NCBI RefSeq assembly: GCF_040822065.1
Contig: NZ_CP162005.1
Location: 3,782,001-3,846,000 of the forward strand
Length of the DNA: 64,000 nt
Reading direction: 5' to 3'
Source of the DNA: Pedobacter sp. WC2423
Lineage (GTDB): Bacteria; Bacteroidota; Bacteroidia; Sphingobacteriales; Sphingobacteriaceae
The notes under the pieces were generated by a model. The model did no database searches and was not told the origin of the DNA. It saw only the letters and a list, made by a program, of their open reading frames with translations. Below, piece after piece: positions 25,213-34,341 of this stretch (its first letter is position 1; the number at the start of each line of letters is the position of its first letter). The position numbers and the translations under genes are program-made.

Positions 25213-26418
25213 ATGAAGTATAAGCTTGCGAAAGAAAAGCTAAACCATATTGCTGAAGAACTAAAGGATGAAAAGCACCTCAATAGTCCTAACTTGGGCG
25301 TACTGAACGGGATTTCCGGAATCGCCTTATTCCTCTTTCATTATTATAAATATTCAGGTGATGAATATTATTCAAACCTTGGAAAAAAATATATAGAAGA
25401 AATCATTGACAGAATTAATAATGGATACTCCTTTCCAACATATTGTAGTGGAATTGCAGGTGCTGCCTGGACTATTGAATATTTAAATGAATACAATTTC
25501 ATAAAATTTAATTCAGACAAAAATTTCAATGAAATTGATGAGTATTTATTAGAAAACATGAAAAGTTGTATGATAAAGGGTCAATTTGATTTTTTACATT
25601 GTTCGATTGGATATGGATATTACTTCCTAAAAAGATATAATCTAACACATTCGAAAAAACTAAAAAAAGAATATCTTAATAACATTCATCAATTGATTGA
25701 TAATCTTTACAATTTATCTTTTGCGAATCAAAATGGTATCTATTGGATAAATACCTTTGAAGGATTTCCTAAAGATTCAATAGACACCGGATCTGCACAC
25801 GGTATGTCTGGTATAATTAGTTTTTTAACCAATGTATTGTCACACAATATAAAAAGTCTAAAGGCTTTAAAAATGATTGACTTGGCAACGAGTTTCATTT
25901 TATCTGCCAAAACTGATCATCTGAATTCTGCTTATCCTAAAAATATTTATGTTCATTCAATTGATCAGCATTTAGCCGAAGCAAGCAGGATGGCATGGTG
26001 TTACGGAGATTTAGGAATCGCCAGTGCCTTCATGAAGGCTAGCAAATTTATCAAAGAAAAAGAATTATTAAAGGAGAGCGAAAGAATTATGTTAAGATGC
26101 TGTTCCAGAAAACATCTGACAGAAACGGGAGTCGTAGATAGTGGATTATGTCATGGGTCATTAGGTATAGCACTAATTTACAAGAACTTTTATGATATAA
26201 CTTCAAATAAAACATTTCATCAAACCTCTGATTATTGGTTGAATGATGGTTTAATGAAGGGGTGTTTCCCAGATGGATTAGGAGGATTTAAAAAATATGA
26301 GAACGATAAATACATCAATGAGGTCAATCTCTTAGATGGTATTGCAGGAATAGGTTTAGGTATACTATCACTGACAACCGATACTGAATTAAACTGGGAA
26401 CAATCTATGATGCTATAA
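25213..26418 (+). CDS. LanC-like lanthionine cyclase
   Basis: Zinc enzyme that closes thioether rings by adding Cys thiols to dehydrated Ser/Thr. I choose the ATG at 25213 (MKYKLAKEKLNHIAEELKDE, 401 residues). The zinc ligands of the family are visible: Cys263 in WCYGDLG and Cys313-His314 in LCHGSLG; His196 lies in GSAHGMSG. Repeated GxxG turns (GISGIALFL, GIAGAAWT, GIAGIGLGI) mark the alpha-toroid. First gene of the lanthipeptide locus; it is AT-rich compared with the genes to its left. Confidence 0.93.
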   Translation: MKYKLAKEKLNHIAEELKDEKHLNSPNLGVLNGISGIALFLFHYYKYSGDEYYSNLGKKYIEEIIDRINNGYSFPTYCSGIAGAAWTIEYLNEYNFIKFNSDKNFNEIDEYLLENMKSCMIKGQFDFLHCSIGYGYYFLKRYNLTHSKKLKKEYLNNIHQLIDNLYNLSFANQNGIYWINTFEGFPKDSIDTGSAHGMSGIISFLTNVLSHNIKSLKALKMIDLATSFILSAKTDHLNSAYPKNIYVHSIDQHLAEASRMAWCYGDLGIASAFMKASKFIKEKELLKESERIMLRCCSRKHLTETGVVDSGLCHGSLGIALIYKNFYDITSNKTFHQTSDYWLNDGLMKGCFPDGLGGFKKYENDKYINEVNLLDGIAGIGLGILSLTTDTELNWEQSMML

Positions 26419-26489
26419 TACTTAAAGCCTATACTTTACAGCACCAGGATGAAAATAATAAAGTTATAATTTTAAAAATAGCACTACGC

Positions 26490-28706
26490 ATGAAGAATCC
26501 CTATCACTATTTTGATAAGTACTTCTTAAGATTTCCAATTTATGCCGTTGATGGTATTAATGAAATGATACATGAAGATAATATGTTTAACTTTTTTTGT
26601 TTAAATGAATATTTCCAAATGGCCATTTTAATTTCTTCACCTGATCTATATTATCAGCTTAAAGCTATACAGAATAAAAGCCACATTAAAGTTAATACCA
26701 AAGATAAAGCAAGGTTAAGTAGTACTTTGATGAAATATTTGTCCCGAATGAGTACAAGAAGTACGCCATACGGGCTTTTTTCCGGAATTTCTGTTGGTCA
26801 AATAGGAAAGGACTCTAAAATCGTTATAGATTCAGGTAAGATCACTTTAAATTATCAGTATGATAATACTTTTTTACACGAATTAGTAACAGCATTATAT
26901 AGGATAGAACCTGATAAGTATTCAGAAATGAATGTTTATTCGAATAATATGTTATTTGGGCTTAATAAAAAATACAAGTTTATTGAATTCTTCGATGATT
27001 TTACAAAAGGAGAGAGAATATTCAAGGAGGTAATAACTAATAATAATACATATTTAAGCAGAATTCTAAAGTTAGCTAAATCAGGTTGTACTTTAGGAAG
27101 TTTGCTAAATGACTTAATCTTACAAGGATATTCCAAGAATAACGCTCAAACATATTTAGATACACTAATAAAAAATAAGCTTCTGTTAACGGAAATGCAG
27201 CCCACATTGAGAGATGATTATTTTACAAAAATTGCAGAACTATCCAAGAAGTTAAACAGAGGCTCTTTATTGGATGAAATTACAAATAAATACACTCAAA
27301 TTCTGAGAGACATAAATAGTGAAGGATTAGATATTGAAAAATTCAATGAAATCATAAATATCAAAAAAAATTCAGTTGATGGTTTGATTAATTTTTCTCC
27401 AATAAAATCAACTGTCGTATTGAAAAACGGCATAAATACCTTAGATAAAGCGCTATTCTTAAAAATCAAAAGTTTATTACCATTTTTTAATAAGATAACA
27501 ACAGCAGTAAAAAACCCTGAATTAGAGCAATTTACGCAGTCATTCTACAAAAAATATGAGTTCAGAGAAGTAAACATTGTTACCTTGATGGATAGCGATA
27601 TTGGTTTAGGATATCCAATTAATTATCACCAAATATTATCCAGTCCACTCATTGAAAATTTAAACATAAAACAAAAATCACAAAAAAATGATACTATCAG
27701 TTGGGATATAGTGACTTCTATTCTACACCAAAAAATTCTCTCAGCTCATACACACAAAGATAAAATAATCAAGCTATACGATTCTGATTTTGAAGATATA
27801 GGGGAAAACTGGAATGATATTCCTGAAACTATTTATGCCAATGTCAAACTCCTGCAAACTCTAAATGGGCAAAAAATTATTATCAATGGATTTGGAGGAC
27901 CTTCTGCTGTAAATCTGCTTACGCGATTCACATATCAAGATGAAATGACCGAGCATTTAGTAAGTGACATTGCTAAAAAAGAAAATGAGAATGCTGATAG
28001 AAATGGATACATCAATGCTGAAATTATTCATGCTCCAAGTATACATTTAACCAATGTTTTTGAGCAAAAGCATATTTTCAATCATTTCATTCCCATACTT
28101 TCAACTCCATTATCTACTATAGCTGAACCTATACTTATGGAGGATATTATGGTAAGATTAACCAACAACATGAAGTTAGAATTAAGATCTAAAAAGCTTA
28201 ATAAGATTATTAAACCATTTTTATCTAATGCCCATAACAGCCTAACATCAAACATACCGGTCTATAGATTTCTTACAGACCTGCAATTGTATGGAAAAAG
28301 AAATTATTTAGGATTTTATTTGGATGATCTGCAAAAAATGTTTGCTCACATTCCCAGGATTGAATATAAGGATTGTATTGTTCTTGAGGCACGATGGCTT
28401 ATTAAGTTCAATGAGCCCACACTTAAGAGTATTAACCTAGAAGACACAGATGCATTAACAAATTCAATAAACAACTTTAGAAATAAGTTTAAACTACCTG
28501 AGCTGGTACTATTATGTGAAGGAGATAATGAACTGCTTATTGATTTTGAAAACCAGCAATCTGTGAAAATTTTCCTAAATAAATTACTTAAGAATAATAC
28601 AATACTACTAAAGGAATTCTTGTTCAAAGAAGCAAGCTTAGTCAAGAATGCTACAAATCAAAATCAGTGTCATGAATTATTAATTTCATTCTATAAAAAT
28701 GCGTAA
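26490..28706 (+). CDS. Lantibiotic dehydratase, N-terminal (glutamylation) part of LanB
   Basis: Class I lanthipeptide dehydratase module of 738 residues, which in known systems uses glutamyl-tRNA to glutamylate Ser and Thr of the precursor. Conserved LanB features are visible: YFLRFPIYAVD near the start and STRSTPYGLFSGI (Arg90-Gly95), plus NGFGGPSAVNLLTRFTYQDE and APSIHLTNVFEQKH further on. Full-length LanB would add an elimination domain of about 300 residues; here that is a separate gene starting at 28699, overlapping this stop by 8 bases. The split form is known from pinensin-type systems in Bacteroidetes. Confidence 0.92.
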   Translation: MKNPYHYFDKYFLRFPIYAVDGINEMIHEDNMFNFFCLNEYFQMAILISSPDLYYQLKAIQNKSHIKVNTKDKARLSSTLMKYLSRMSTRSTPYGLFSGISVGQIGKDSKIVIDSGKITLNYQYDNTFLHELVTALYRIEPDKYSEMNVYSNNMLFGLNKKYKFIEFFDDFTKGERIFKEVITNNNTYLSRILKLAKSGCTLGSLLNDLILQGYSKNNAQTYLDTLIKNKLLLTEMQPTLRDDYFTKIAELSKKLNRGSLLDEITNKYTQILRDINSEGLDIEKFNEIINIKKNSVDGLINFSPIKSTVVLKNGINTLDKALFLKIKSLLPFFNKITTAVKNPELEQFTQSFYKKYEFREVNIVTLMDSDIGLGYPINYHQILSSPLIENLNIKQKSQKNDTISWDIVTSILHQKILSAHTHKDKIIKLYDSDFEDIGENWNDIPETIYANVKLLQTLNGQKIIINGFGGPSAVNLLTRFTYQDEMTEHLVSDIAKKENENADRNGYINAEIIHAPSIHLTNVFEQKHIFNHFIPILSTPLSTIAEPILMEDIMVRLTNNMKLELRSKKLNKIIKPFLSNAHNSLTSNIPVYRFLTDLQLYGKRNYLGFYLDDLQKMFAHIPRIEYKDCIVLEARWLIKFNEPTLKSINLEDTDALTNSINNFRNKFKLPELVLLCEGDNELLIDFENQQSVKIFLNKLLKNNTILLKEFLFKEASLVKNATNQNQCHELLISFYKNA

Positions 28707-29579
28707 CCAGGTATTTAGAAAATATATTGTTGGCTCAGAATGGCTGTGTTACAAAATTTACTTAAGTGAAATCACCGCTGATAATATTCTTATAGTTGCA
28801 ATTTATCCAACCCTTAATAAACTGTTAAAAGACAACGCAATTGATTCTTTTTTTTTATAAGATACAATGATCCTGAATTCCATATCAGGTTAAGAATAAA
28901 ACTTAACAACATAGAAAAAATAGGTTTTATTATTAATGTTTTCCATAAACTTCTCAATAAATATATTTTGAATGAAAGGATTAATTCTATTCAAATCGAC
29001 ACTTACCAACGGGAGATTGAAAGATATGGTGATTTTACAATGGAATTGTCCGAACAGTTTTTTTTCTATGATAGCATTCAAATTTTACAAATGCTCAAGT
29101 CAATTGACCTCAGTACAAATAGTGACTCCAGATGGTTACAAGCAGCAGCATTAATAAGTCATTATTTAGATCTATTTGATTTTGATTTATATGAAAGAAT
29201 AGATTTCTTAAAAAGTCTGAAGTCAAGCTTTCATAACGAATATCAGATTAGTTCGAAAGATAGTAAGCAAATAGCAAGCAGGTACAAAAATAAGCGAGAA
29301 TTGCTCTCCGGCGTATTAGATGGTAAAAAATATAATACGTTAGTTACTTTGAACCGGCAGAATGTATTACGTCAATCTTTCGTAATTAAGTCATTGATAT
29401 CAAATATTGGCTTTAATTCGCCTTTTATTCCGAAAAACATATTGATTACAAGTTTTTTTCACATGTCTTTAAATCGAATTTTCATTAAAGACAACCGGGT
29501 GTCAGAATATATATTATATGATTTTATGCATAGATATTTTCTAGAAGAATTCTATAAAAAAAATAACAGGAAAAATTAA
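28699..29579 (+). pseudogene. LanB C-terminal elimination domain (thiopeptide-type), frame broken at a 9-T tract
   Basis: Translation from the ATG at 28699 reads MRNQVFRKYIVGSEWLCYKI and continues to a run of nine T (28848-28856), where the frame meets TAA at 28858. One extra T would continue as FFFIRYNDPEFHIRLRIK and then run open to 29579, giving about 293 residues. The continuation has the expected domain signatures: FFIRYNDPEFHIRLR, IDTYQREIERYG and FFYDS. So the gene is intact apart from one missing base in a homopolymer. It could be phase-variable, rescued by transcriptional slippage, or a sequencing artefact. The domain removes glutamate from glutamylated Ser/Thr. Confidence 0.88.
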
Positions 29580-29614
29580 AATCAACCAATTATTTATCAA
29601 ATAAAATTAAAATC

Positions 29615-29857
29615 ATGAAAAAACAAAAGATTGAAAAACAGCTAATTTTCGACAAACAGATTATTAGTGACCTGAGCGCTATAAAAGGAGGAAGTGCTCC
29701 TGTAACTATGCCAGTCCAAACTTATCAGTGCCCGACTGCAGGCGCAAAATGTGGAACAGAAGATCCAGTACCTAATCCTAGTACATGTAGCTGTGGAACT
29801 CCTATTAAAGACACTTATCAAAGTTGTGGTACTTTACCAGGAATTCGAACCTGTTAA
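29615..29857 (+). CDS. Class I lanthipeptide precursor with GG leader
   Basis: An 80-residue peptide. The leader (residues 1-26) contains IFDKQIISDLSAIKGG, the leader style of Bacteroidetes natural-product precursors, ending in a Gly-Gly processing site. The 54-residue core has six Cys (39, 46, 58, 60, 71, 80) and 13 Ser/Thr, including the cluster STCSCGT, and ends in Cys. This composition permits up to six thioether rings. It follows the LanB C-domain by 35 bases and is followed by a clear terminator. The core is unlike any lantibiotic I can name. Confidence 0.9.
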   Translation: MKKQKIEKQLIFDKQIISDLSAIKGGSAPVTMPVQTYQCPTAGAKCGTEDPVPNPSTCSCGTPIKDTYQSCGTLPGIRTC

Positions 29858-29866
29858 TATTTTCAA

Positions 29867-29907
29867 TGTCAGAGTAGTCGGATTCGATAGACTACTCTGG
29901 CATTTTT
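29867..29907 (+). terminator. Intrinsic terminator of the lanthipeptide operon
   Basis: TGTCAGAGTAGTC (29867-29879) pairs with GACTACTCTGGCA (29890-29902) with one mismatch around a 10-base loop, followed by TTTTT. It ends the operon 10 bases after the precursor stop. Between here and 30225 I see no gene, only AT-rich DNA. Confidence 0.85.
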
Positions 29908-30225
29908 ATAAGACAGAATCCGGATAGTCCATTGGCAAAAAAACATTGGGTACAACAGCCTATTTGAATACAATTCGGAATAGTAGTTAGTCTTAAAAAA
30001 GCGCCCGATTTTTAATTATGAAATGATTTGTCAGATAATTTTATTCACGCCATTAAGAAAAAAAATATAAAACCCTCATAAAAAGACACTTATACAAATA
30101 TTTTAGTGAAAAATAATTCAATTATTTCTCACTTATGTCACCACTTAGAGAATTATTGTGATATAACTTTGTGAAGTGTGAATCTTTGAGAAGATTAGAA
30201 ATCGTTCTTACCAACATGAATCAGT

Positions 30226-30263
30226 ATACCTCATGGCTTTAGGTGTGTTTAGCCATGAGGTAT
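30226..30263. repeat. 13-base perfect inverted repeat at the end of the TetR gene
   Basis: ATACCTCATGGCT (30226-30238) and AGCCATGAGGTAT (30251-30263) are perfectly complementary around a 12-base loop, 3 bases beyond the TetR-family stop. It probably ends that transcript or protects its 3' end, though no T-run follows on the minus strand. Confidence 0.6.
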
Positions 30264-30266
30264 CTT

Positions 30267-30926
30267 TCAGACAGATTTTTTCTTTTTGCTTCCAAAACAA
30301 AGCTCCACTATTTTTCTTATCGCCTTTGTAATTTCTTTTCTACCTGTCTCTGTATTCAGGTCAAGCCCACAAATGGTACTTGCATTCTTTTTAGTGTGTA
30401 ATACAGAATAATAAATTCCGCAAATGATAATTGCAGAAACAGCTCTGAAATTGATATCTGAGTCCTTAAAATAAGGATCTGTCAATTTTAGAAGCTCCTC
30501 TCCCATCGCCTCACGCTTTCTGCTCAGGTCATTTAAAATATTATTTTTTTCTGAGATCTCCCAAAGGATAATCCGCTGCATTTCATCCTCATTGAAAAAG
30601 AAATCAAATTGGTTTTCGAATATACTGGATGAAAACTCAATCATAGTTTGTTTTTTATTGGAGGCAACTGCCGCATCACTCACTTTCTTAGAAAAAGTAA
30701 CCCAATAATCTCTTTCTACAAGATACGTTTCAATTAAAGAATCAACTGTGCCAAAATAGCGATAGATCAGTTTTTTACTGACTCCGGCATTTTTAGCAAT
30801 GGCATTTACGCCTAATCCCGTATAACCTGTTGAACGGATGATATCCCCTACTGCATCAATGAGCTTTCTCTCAGTTAGTTTCCTGTTTTTCGGCTCCGTT
30901 TTATTCAAAACATTTTTATCCAGCAT
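30267..30926 (-). CDS. TetR/AcrR family transcriptional regulator
   Basis: Protein of 219 residues. The N-terminal HTH is clear: IIRSTGYTGLGVNAIAKNAG then VSKKLIYRYFGTVDSLIETY. The C-terminal part is a helical ligand-binding domain with no obvious family name. The gene faces the lanthipeptide operon convergently. It may control that operon, the nearby P450 pair with its palindromic operator, or itself; none of these is shown by sequence. C-terminal end is lysine-rich. Confidence 0.9.
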   Translation of the reverse strand: MLDKNVLNKTEPKNRKLTERKLIDAVGDIIRSTGYTGLGVNAIAKNAGVSKKLIYRYFGTVDSLIETYLVERDYWVTFSKKVSDAAVASNKKQTMIEFSSSIFENQFDFFFNEDEMQRIILWEISEKNNILNDLSRKREAMGEELLKLTDPYFKDSDINFRAVSAIIICGIYYSVLHTKKNASTICGLDLNTETGRKEITKAIRKIVELCFGSKKKKSV

Positions 30927-30949
30927 AATCTCTTTCGTAGGAATTTATT

Positions 30950-30979
30950 CAAAAATAGAGTTTTATGTAATCTCTCAAA
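30950..30979 (-). promoter_or_regulatory. Predicted promoter of the TetR-family gene
   Basis: On the minus strand TTTG (30979-30976) and TATTTTTG (30957-30950) are 18 bases apart, matching both promoter elements; the leader would be about 17 bases. The region 30980-31293 contains no gene I can support. It has one near-perfect 12-base inverted repeat (31062-31073 with 31086-31097). Confidence 0.65.
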
Positions 30980-31293
30980 CTTATTTTTTAGTTGTTTTAA
31001 TTAAGAAGCAGAGGAATTAATCCCATTACTATAGCCAGCAATCAAATATGCGGTAGTTAAACTGTTTATTCGCCGCATAATTGCAGCGAATAAGCAGAAT
31101 GAGTTATGTTCTTAGCCAGAGAGCAGATCAGACAGAAAACCGTTTTTATAGTATGTCTGCTCAAATACAAAATACAGGGATTATTATTATGAAATCCTAT
31201 AACCACAATTTCAGGGGAATATTGCCAGGGAAAAGTCTGAGCAGAAGAAACAGGCTCAATATCAGAAAGAGCTGGCACAAAACCTCATGTATC

Positions 31294-32412
31294 TCATAAA
31301 AACAAATTACGCAGGGCATAACTTTCACGTTCTTTGGAGCGTATCAGGTAACTGAGTATCCAGTTAAACATTAATGTAATAAGAGAAATAACTATCAGCA
31401 AGAACACATTGCCATAAGTGGCAAAGAGACATGCTATTAAAATCATCAATAGATTAACACCAATTAAAAGGGTAGTAGTCTGCATATGGGTAAAACCTAA
31501 TTTTAATATACGGTGATGAATATGATTCCGATCAGCCAAAAAAGGTGATTTTCCTTTTACAATTCTGAGAATAAACACTCGTAATGCATCTGAAACAGGA
31601 ATAATCAGAATAGCCAGTGCTATAGCGGGAGCAGAAAAAATATCAGGACTGTGATTTTCTGTAAACTTATTTACTTCTAAAAATTTAATTGTCATAACTG
31701 CTGATATCAATCCAATCAGCAATGCTCCTGTATCCCCCATAAAGATTTTCGCCGGTGTAATGTTAAACTGTATAAATCCTATAATAGCGCCAGTCATCGC
31801 TAAGGAAATAGTAGCTAATTCATATTTGCCCATATATATGAATAAGGCTGAAAATACACTATTCACAATAATACCTGTCATCGCTGACAGTCCATCGATT
31901 CCGTCAATCAAATTGAAGGAATTAATAATGAATATAATAACTAGCAGAGACAGCACAACACTTGCAGGATAGGTGATATCGTAGAAACCAAATATCCCAT
32001 GGAAGCTACTGATCCTGATATTTCCTGGAATAACCAAAATCAGCGAGGTAATTAACTGAATGATGAGTTTTGTACGCGGATTAACTCCAAGAAGATCATC
32101 TTTAATTCCCATAATAGACAATATCATACAAGCAGCAAGCAGATAATTAATCGGAGTTGTTTTATCCGTTAAACCGAAAAATAGTAAAGTAACCGTAAAA
32201 CCAGTGTATATACCCACTCCACCTAAGCGGGGAATAGCACCTAGATGCCGCTTTCTGAAATAGCTGAAGTTATCGTATAAATTATGGGTTTTGGCAACAT
32301 AAATAATAGAAGGAATAATAGCCAGAGTAATCAAAATAGAAGATATAAATACCAGAATGCAGCAAATTAAATGATGGTTGTTTAAATAAGCTGGCAGATC
32401 AAATGTTTCCAT
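31294..32412 (-). CDS. MraY/WecA-type undecaprenyl-phosphate sugar-phosphate transferase
   Basis: Polytopic membrane enzyme of 372 residues with about ten helices; it likely starts glycan assembly by moving a sugar-1-phosphate (often GlcNAc-1-P) onto undecaprenyl phosphate. Family motifs are visible: AIPRLGGVGIYTGF, IMGIKDDLLGVNPRTKL with the metal-binding DD, FNLIDGIDGLSA, FMGDTGALLIGL, and the late cytoplasmic DRNHIHHRILKLGFTH that is typical of WecA/TagO rather than MraY. It is the second gene after a GT2 gene and is transcribed away from the main polysaccharide operon. Confidence 0.92.
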   Translation of the reverse strand: METFDLPAYLNNHHLICCILVFISSILITLAIIPSIIYVAKTHNLYDNFSYFRKRHLGAIPRLGGVGIYTGFTVTLLFFGLTDKTTPINYLLAACMILSIMGIKDDLLGVNPRTKLIIQLITSLILVIPGNIRISSFHGIFGFYDITYPASVVLSLLVIIFIINSFNLIDGIDGLSAMTGIIVNSVFSALFIYMGKYELATISLAMTGAIIGFIQFNITPAKIFMGDTGALLIGLISAVMTIKFLEVNKFTENHSPDIFSAPAIALAILIIPVSDALRVFILRIVKGKSPFLADRNHIHHRILKLGFTHMQTTTLLIGVNLLMILIACLFATYGNVFLLIVISLITLMFNWILSYLIRSKERESYALRNLFL

Positions 32413-32430
32413 AGAAGGTATTTTTACATA

Positions 32431-33180
32431 TTAAATGAACTGTAATATTTTTCGTATCGGCTTGAAAATCACCCCTAAAAATGGAATAGGTATCTGACAA
32501 CTTTTCATGGCTTTAAAATCGCAGGCCCAGGCCCTGGCTCTGTTTCTAAAATTCCTGTTACTCACTCCTCCAGTAGTCATGTTTACAATTACTTCGTCGA
32601 GGAAAAACACGTTTACGGTTTTTAAATACATAAAACGAAGCATCAATTCATAATCAGCAGCAGTTCCATAACTGAGATCATACAAACCGTATTTATTAAA
32701 AAAGTTCTTCTTAACATAAAATGTTGGGTGAGGTGGCATCCATCCCCAGTTAAATTTGGTAGCCTTATATTTTCCAGACCGCCACTTACGTACTACTGTT
32801 CCATCCTTATTTACATAATTAAGGTTTGCATATAACATATCTGTATGATCAGCATTAAATGATTGCGCTATTTTTTCTAATACATCATTATCAGCAAAAT
32901 AGTCATCCGCATTGAGCGTACCAATGATATCACCAGTTGCCAGATTAATACCCTTGTTCATTGCATCATAAATACCCCTGTCTTGTTCAGAATTGAAAAC
33001 ATGAATATATTTTTTGTTATTCTGAATAATTTTCAATGTACCATCCGTTGAATTACCATCGATGATAATATATTCTACATTACTATAGGTCTGATTGGTT
33101 ACAGATTCGATACACCGTTGCAATGTTTGCACTGCATTATAAGTGACTGTGATTAAGGAGACCTTTAGTTGATGCACCAT
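32431..33180 (-). CDS. Glycosyltransferase family 2
   Basis: Protein of 249 residues with a GT-A fold: KVSLITVTYNAVQTLQRCIE, then NVEYIIIDGNSTDGTLKII, and the nucleotide-sugar motif GTLNADDYFADND. The lower part (KWRSGKYKATKFNWGWMPPH) resembles WcaA/PssF-type colanic acid transferases. It lies 18 bases upstream of the WecA-like gene on the same strand; the pair probably makes and extends the lipid-linked primer. Confidence 0.92.
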   Translation of the reverse strand: MVHQLKVSLITVTYNAVQTLQRCIESVTNQTYSNVEYIIIDGNSTDGTLKIIQNNKKYIHVFNSEQDRGIYDAMNKGINLATGDIIGTLNADDYFADNDVLEKIAQSFNADHTDMLYANLNYVNKDGTVVRKWRSGKYKATKFNWGWMPPHPTFYVKKNFFNKYGLYDLSYGTAADYELMLRFMYLKTVNVFFLDEVIVNMTTGGVSNRNFRNRARAWACDFKAMKSCQIPIPFLGVIFKPIRKILQFI

Positions 33181-33564
33181 ATGATAGAGTAAACATAATT
33201 ATAATAATGATAGAGTTTCCAGGAATATCCGGGCGCAGGAACTTTCAATGGCCAGCACACACCGAAAAAATATTAAGATCTAATTAACAGTATAATGATA
33301 ATCGTAATGATATGTACTAAAAATCACACACATCAATTTCGATTTAGCTATGAAAAGAAAAATTTTAACTAAATAAAAAATAACACACCTCTTTATAGCA
33401 TATTATTTTAAAATTAAAAAATATCAAAAACATATTATTAATCCAATATTTATTTCTTTGTAATAACAATATTACAAAGTATAAAATGAAGTTACACCTA
33501 TAATTGTAATGATTATTTACCTTAGATTTATAAAGTGTGATACTAATCATCTATAATATTTATT
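33181..33564. promoter_or_regulatory. Divergent regulatory region of the polysaccharide locus
   Basis: AT-rich stretch of 384 bases between two divergent operons, with no gene. It holds an inverted repeat CTTTGTAAT (33456-33464) / ATTACAAAG (33471-33479) with a 6-base spacer, about 85 bases before the export gene. This could be an operator or a short hairpin. I see no full match to the -33/-7 consensus here. Confidence 0.45.
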
Positions 33565-34341
33565 ATGCTCTCAGAAAAACACATACTTTATGTACTTATC
33601 TTTACTCTTCTTACCAGTTGTGTTTCCTGTTCTTTTAAACAGCAACAGGTTCTTTTTGAGAACAGAGGCCAGGCTTTCAATAATACTGTAATTATTACTG
33701 ATACAGCGAACTATAGAATACAACCACAGGACCTGCTTCAGATAAAAAACCTGCAGAGCCCCAAATATATTGTTGATGAACCTACTACAACTACATCAGC
33801 AGCAAAAGGTGCCAGCAGTACCGAAGGCCAGACCTTTCTTGTAGAAAATGATGGTACAGTAGCGCTTCCGATCATAGGGCATGTAAAAGTAGAGGGGCTT
33901 AAACGTTATGATGCTGCTAAGCAAATTGAAGATCTTTACCGTAAAGAAATCAAAAATCCTATTATTGAGTTAAAAATTGTTAACTTGAAAGTAACCGTTC
34001 TGGGCGAAGTTAAAACCCAGGGCAACTATGCGCTGGTAAAAGACCGCACTTCATTGATAGAAATGATTGGTGAAGCAGGTGGGTTGACCGAGCGGGCAAA
34101 CAGCAAAAATGTGAGAATAATTCGGGGAGGAATGAAAAATCAACAGGTGATTGATGTAGATCTAAGTAATCTCACTACCCTCACTGATCCCAGGACCATC
34201 CTCAAAAACGAGGACATTATCTATGTTACACAAAATAAACAAGCTATACGCTCCACTAAAGTGACAGGCTTCTCTTCCATATTGCAACCCATTATCTTGT
34301 TATTAAATACTGCACTGATCATTTATACGATAACGAGATAA
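33565..34341 (+). CDS. Polysaccharide export outer-membrane protein (Wza-like)
   Basis: Lipoprotein of 258 residues with signal MLSEKHILYVLIFTLLTSC (lipobox LLTSC). The Poly_export domain is visible (NYRIQPQDLLQIKNLQSPKY) and a SLBB-type repeat follows (VTVLGEVKTQGNYALVKDRT, LIEMIGEAGGLTERANSKNV). The C-terminus ends in a hydrophobic helix (PIILLLNTALIIYTITR), like Bacteroidetes OPX proteins. It forms the periplasmic/outer-membrane exit channel. Its stop overlaps the next gene start by one base. Confidence 0.94.
   Translation: MLSEKHILYVLIFTLLTSCVSCSFKQQQVLFENRGQAFNNTVIITDTANYRIQPQDLLQIKNLQSPKYIVDEPTTTTSAAKGASSTEGQTFLVENDGTVALPIIGHVKVEGLKRYDAAKQIEDLYRKEIKNPIIELKIVNLKVTVLGEVKTQGNYALVKDRTSLIEMIGEAGGLTERANSKNVRIIRGGMKNQQVIDVDLSNLTTLTDPRTILKNEDIIYVTQNKQAIRSTKVTGFSSILQPIILLLNTALIIYTITR

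Noticed and set aside
31066..31299. Overlapping open frames of about 70 codons on both strands
   Set aside because: Neither shows a recognisable domain or start context; one contains a near-perfect inverted repeat at its end.
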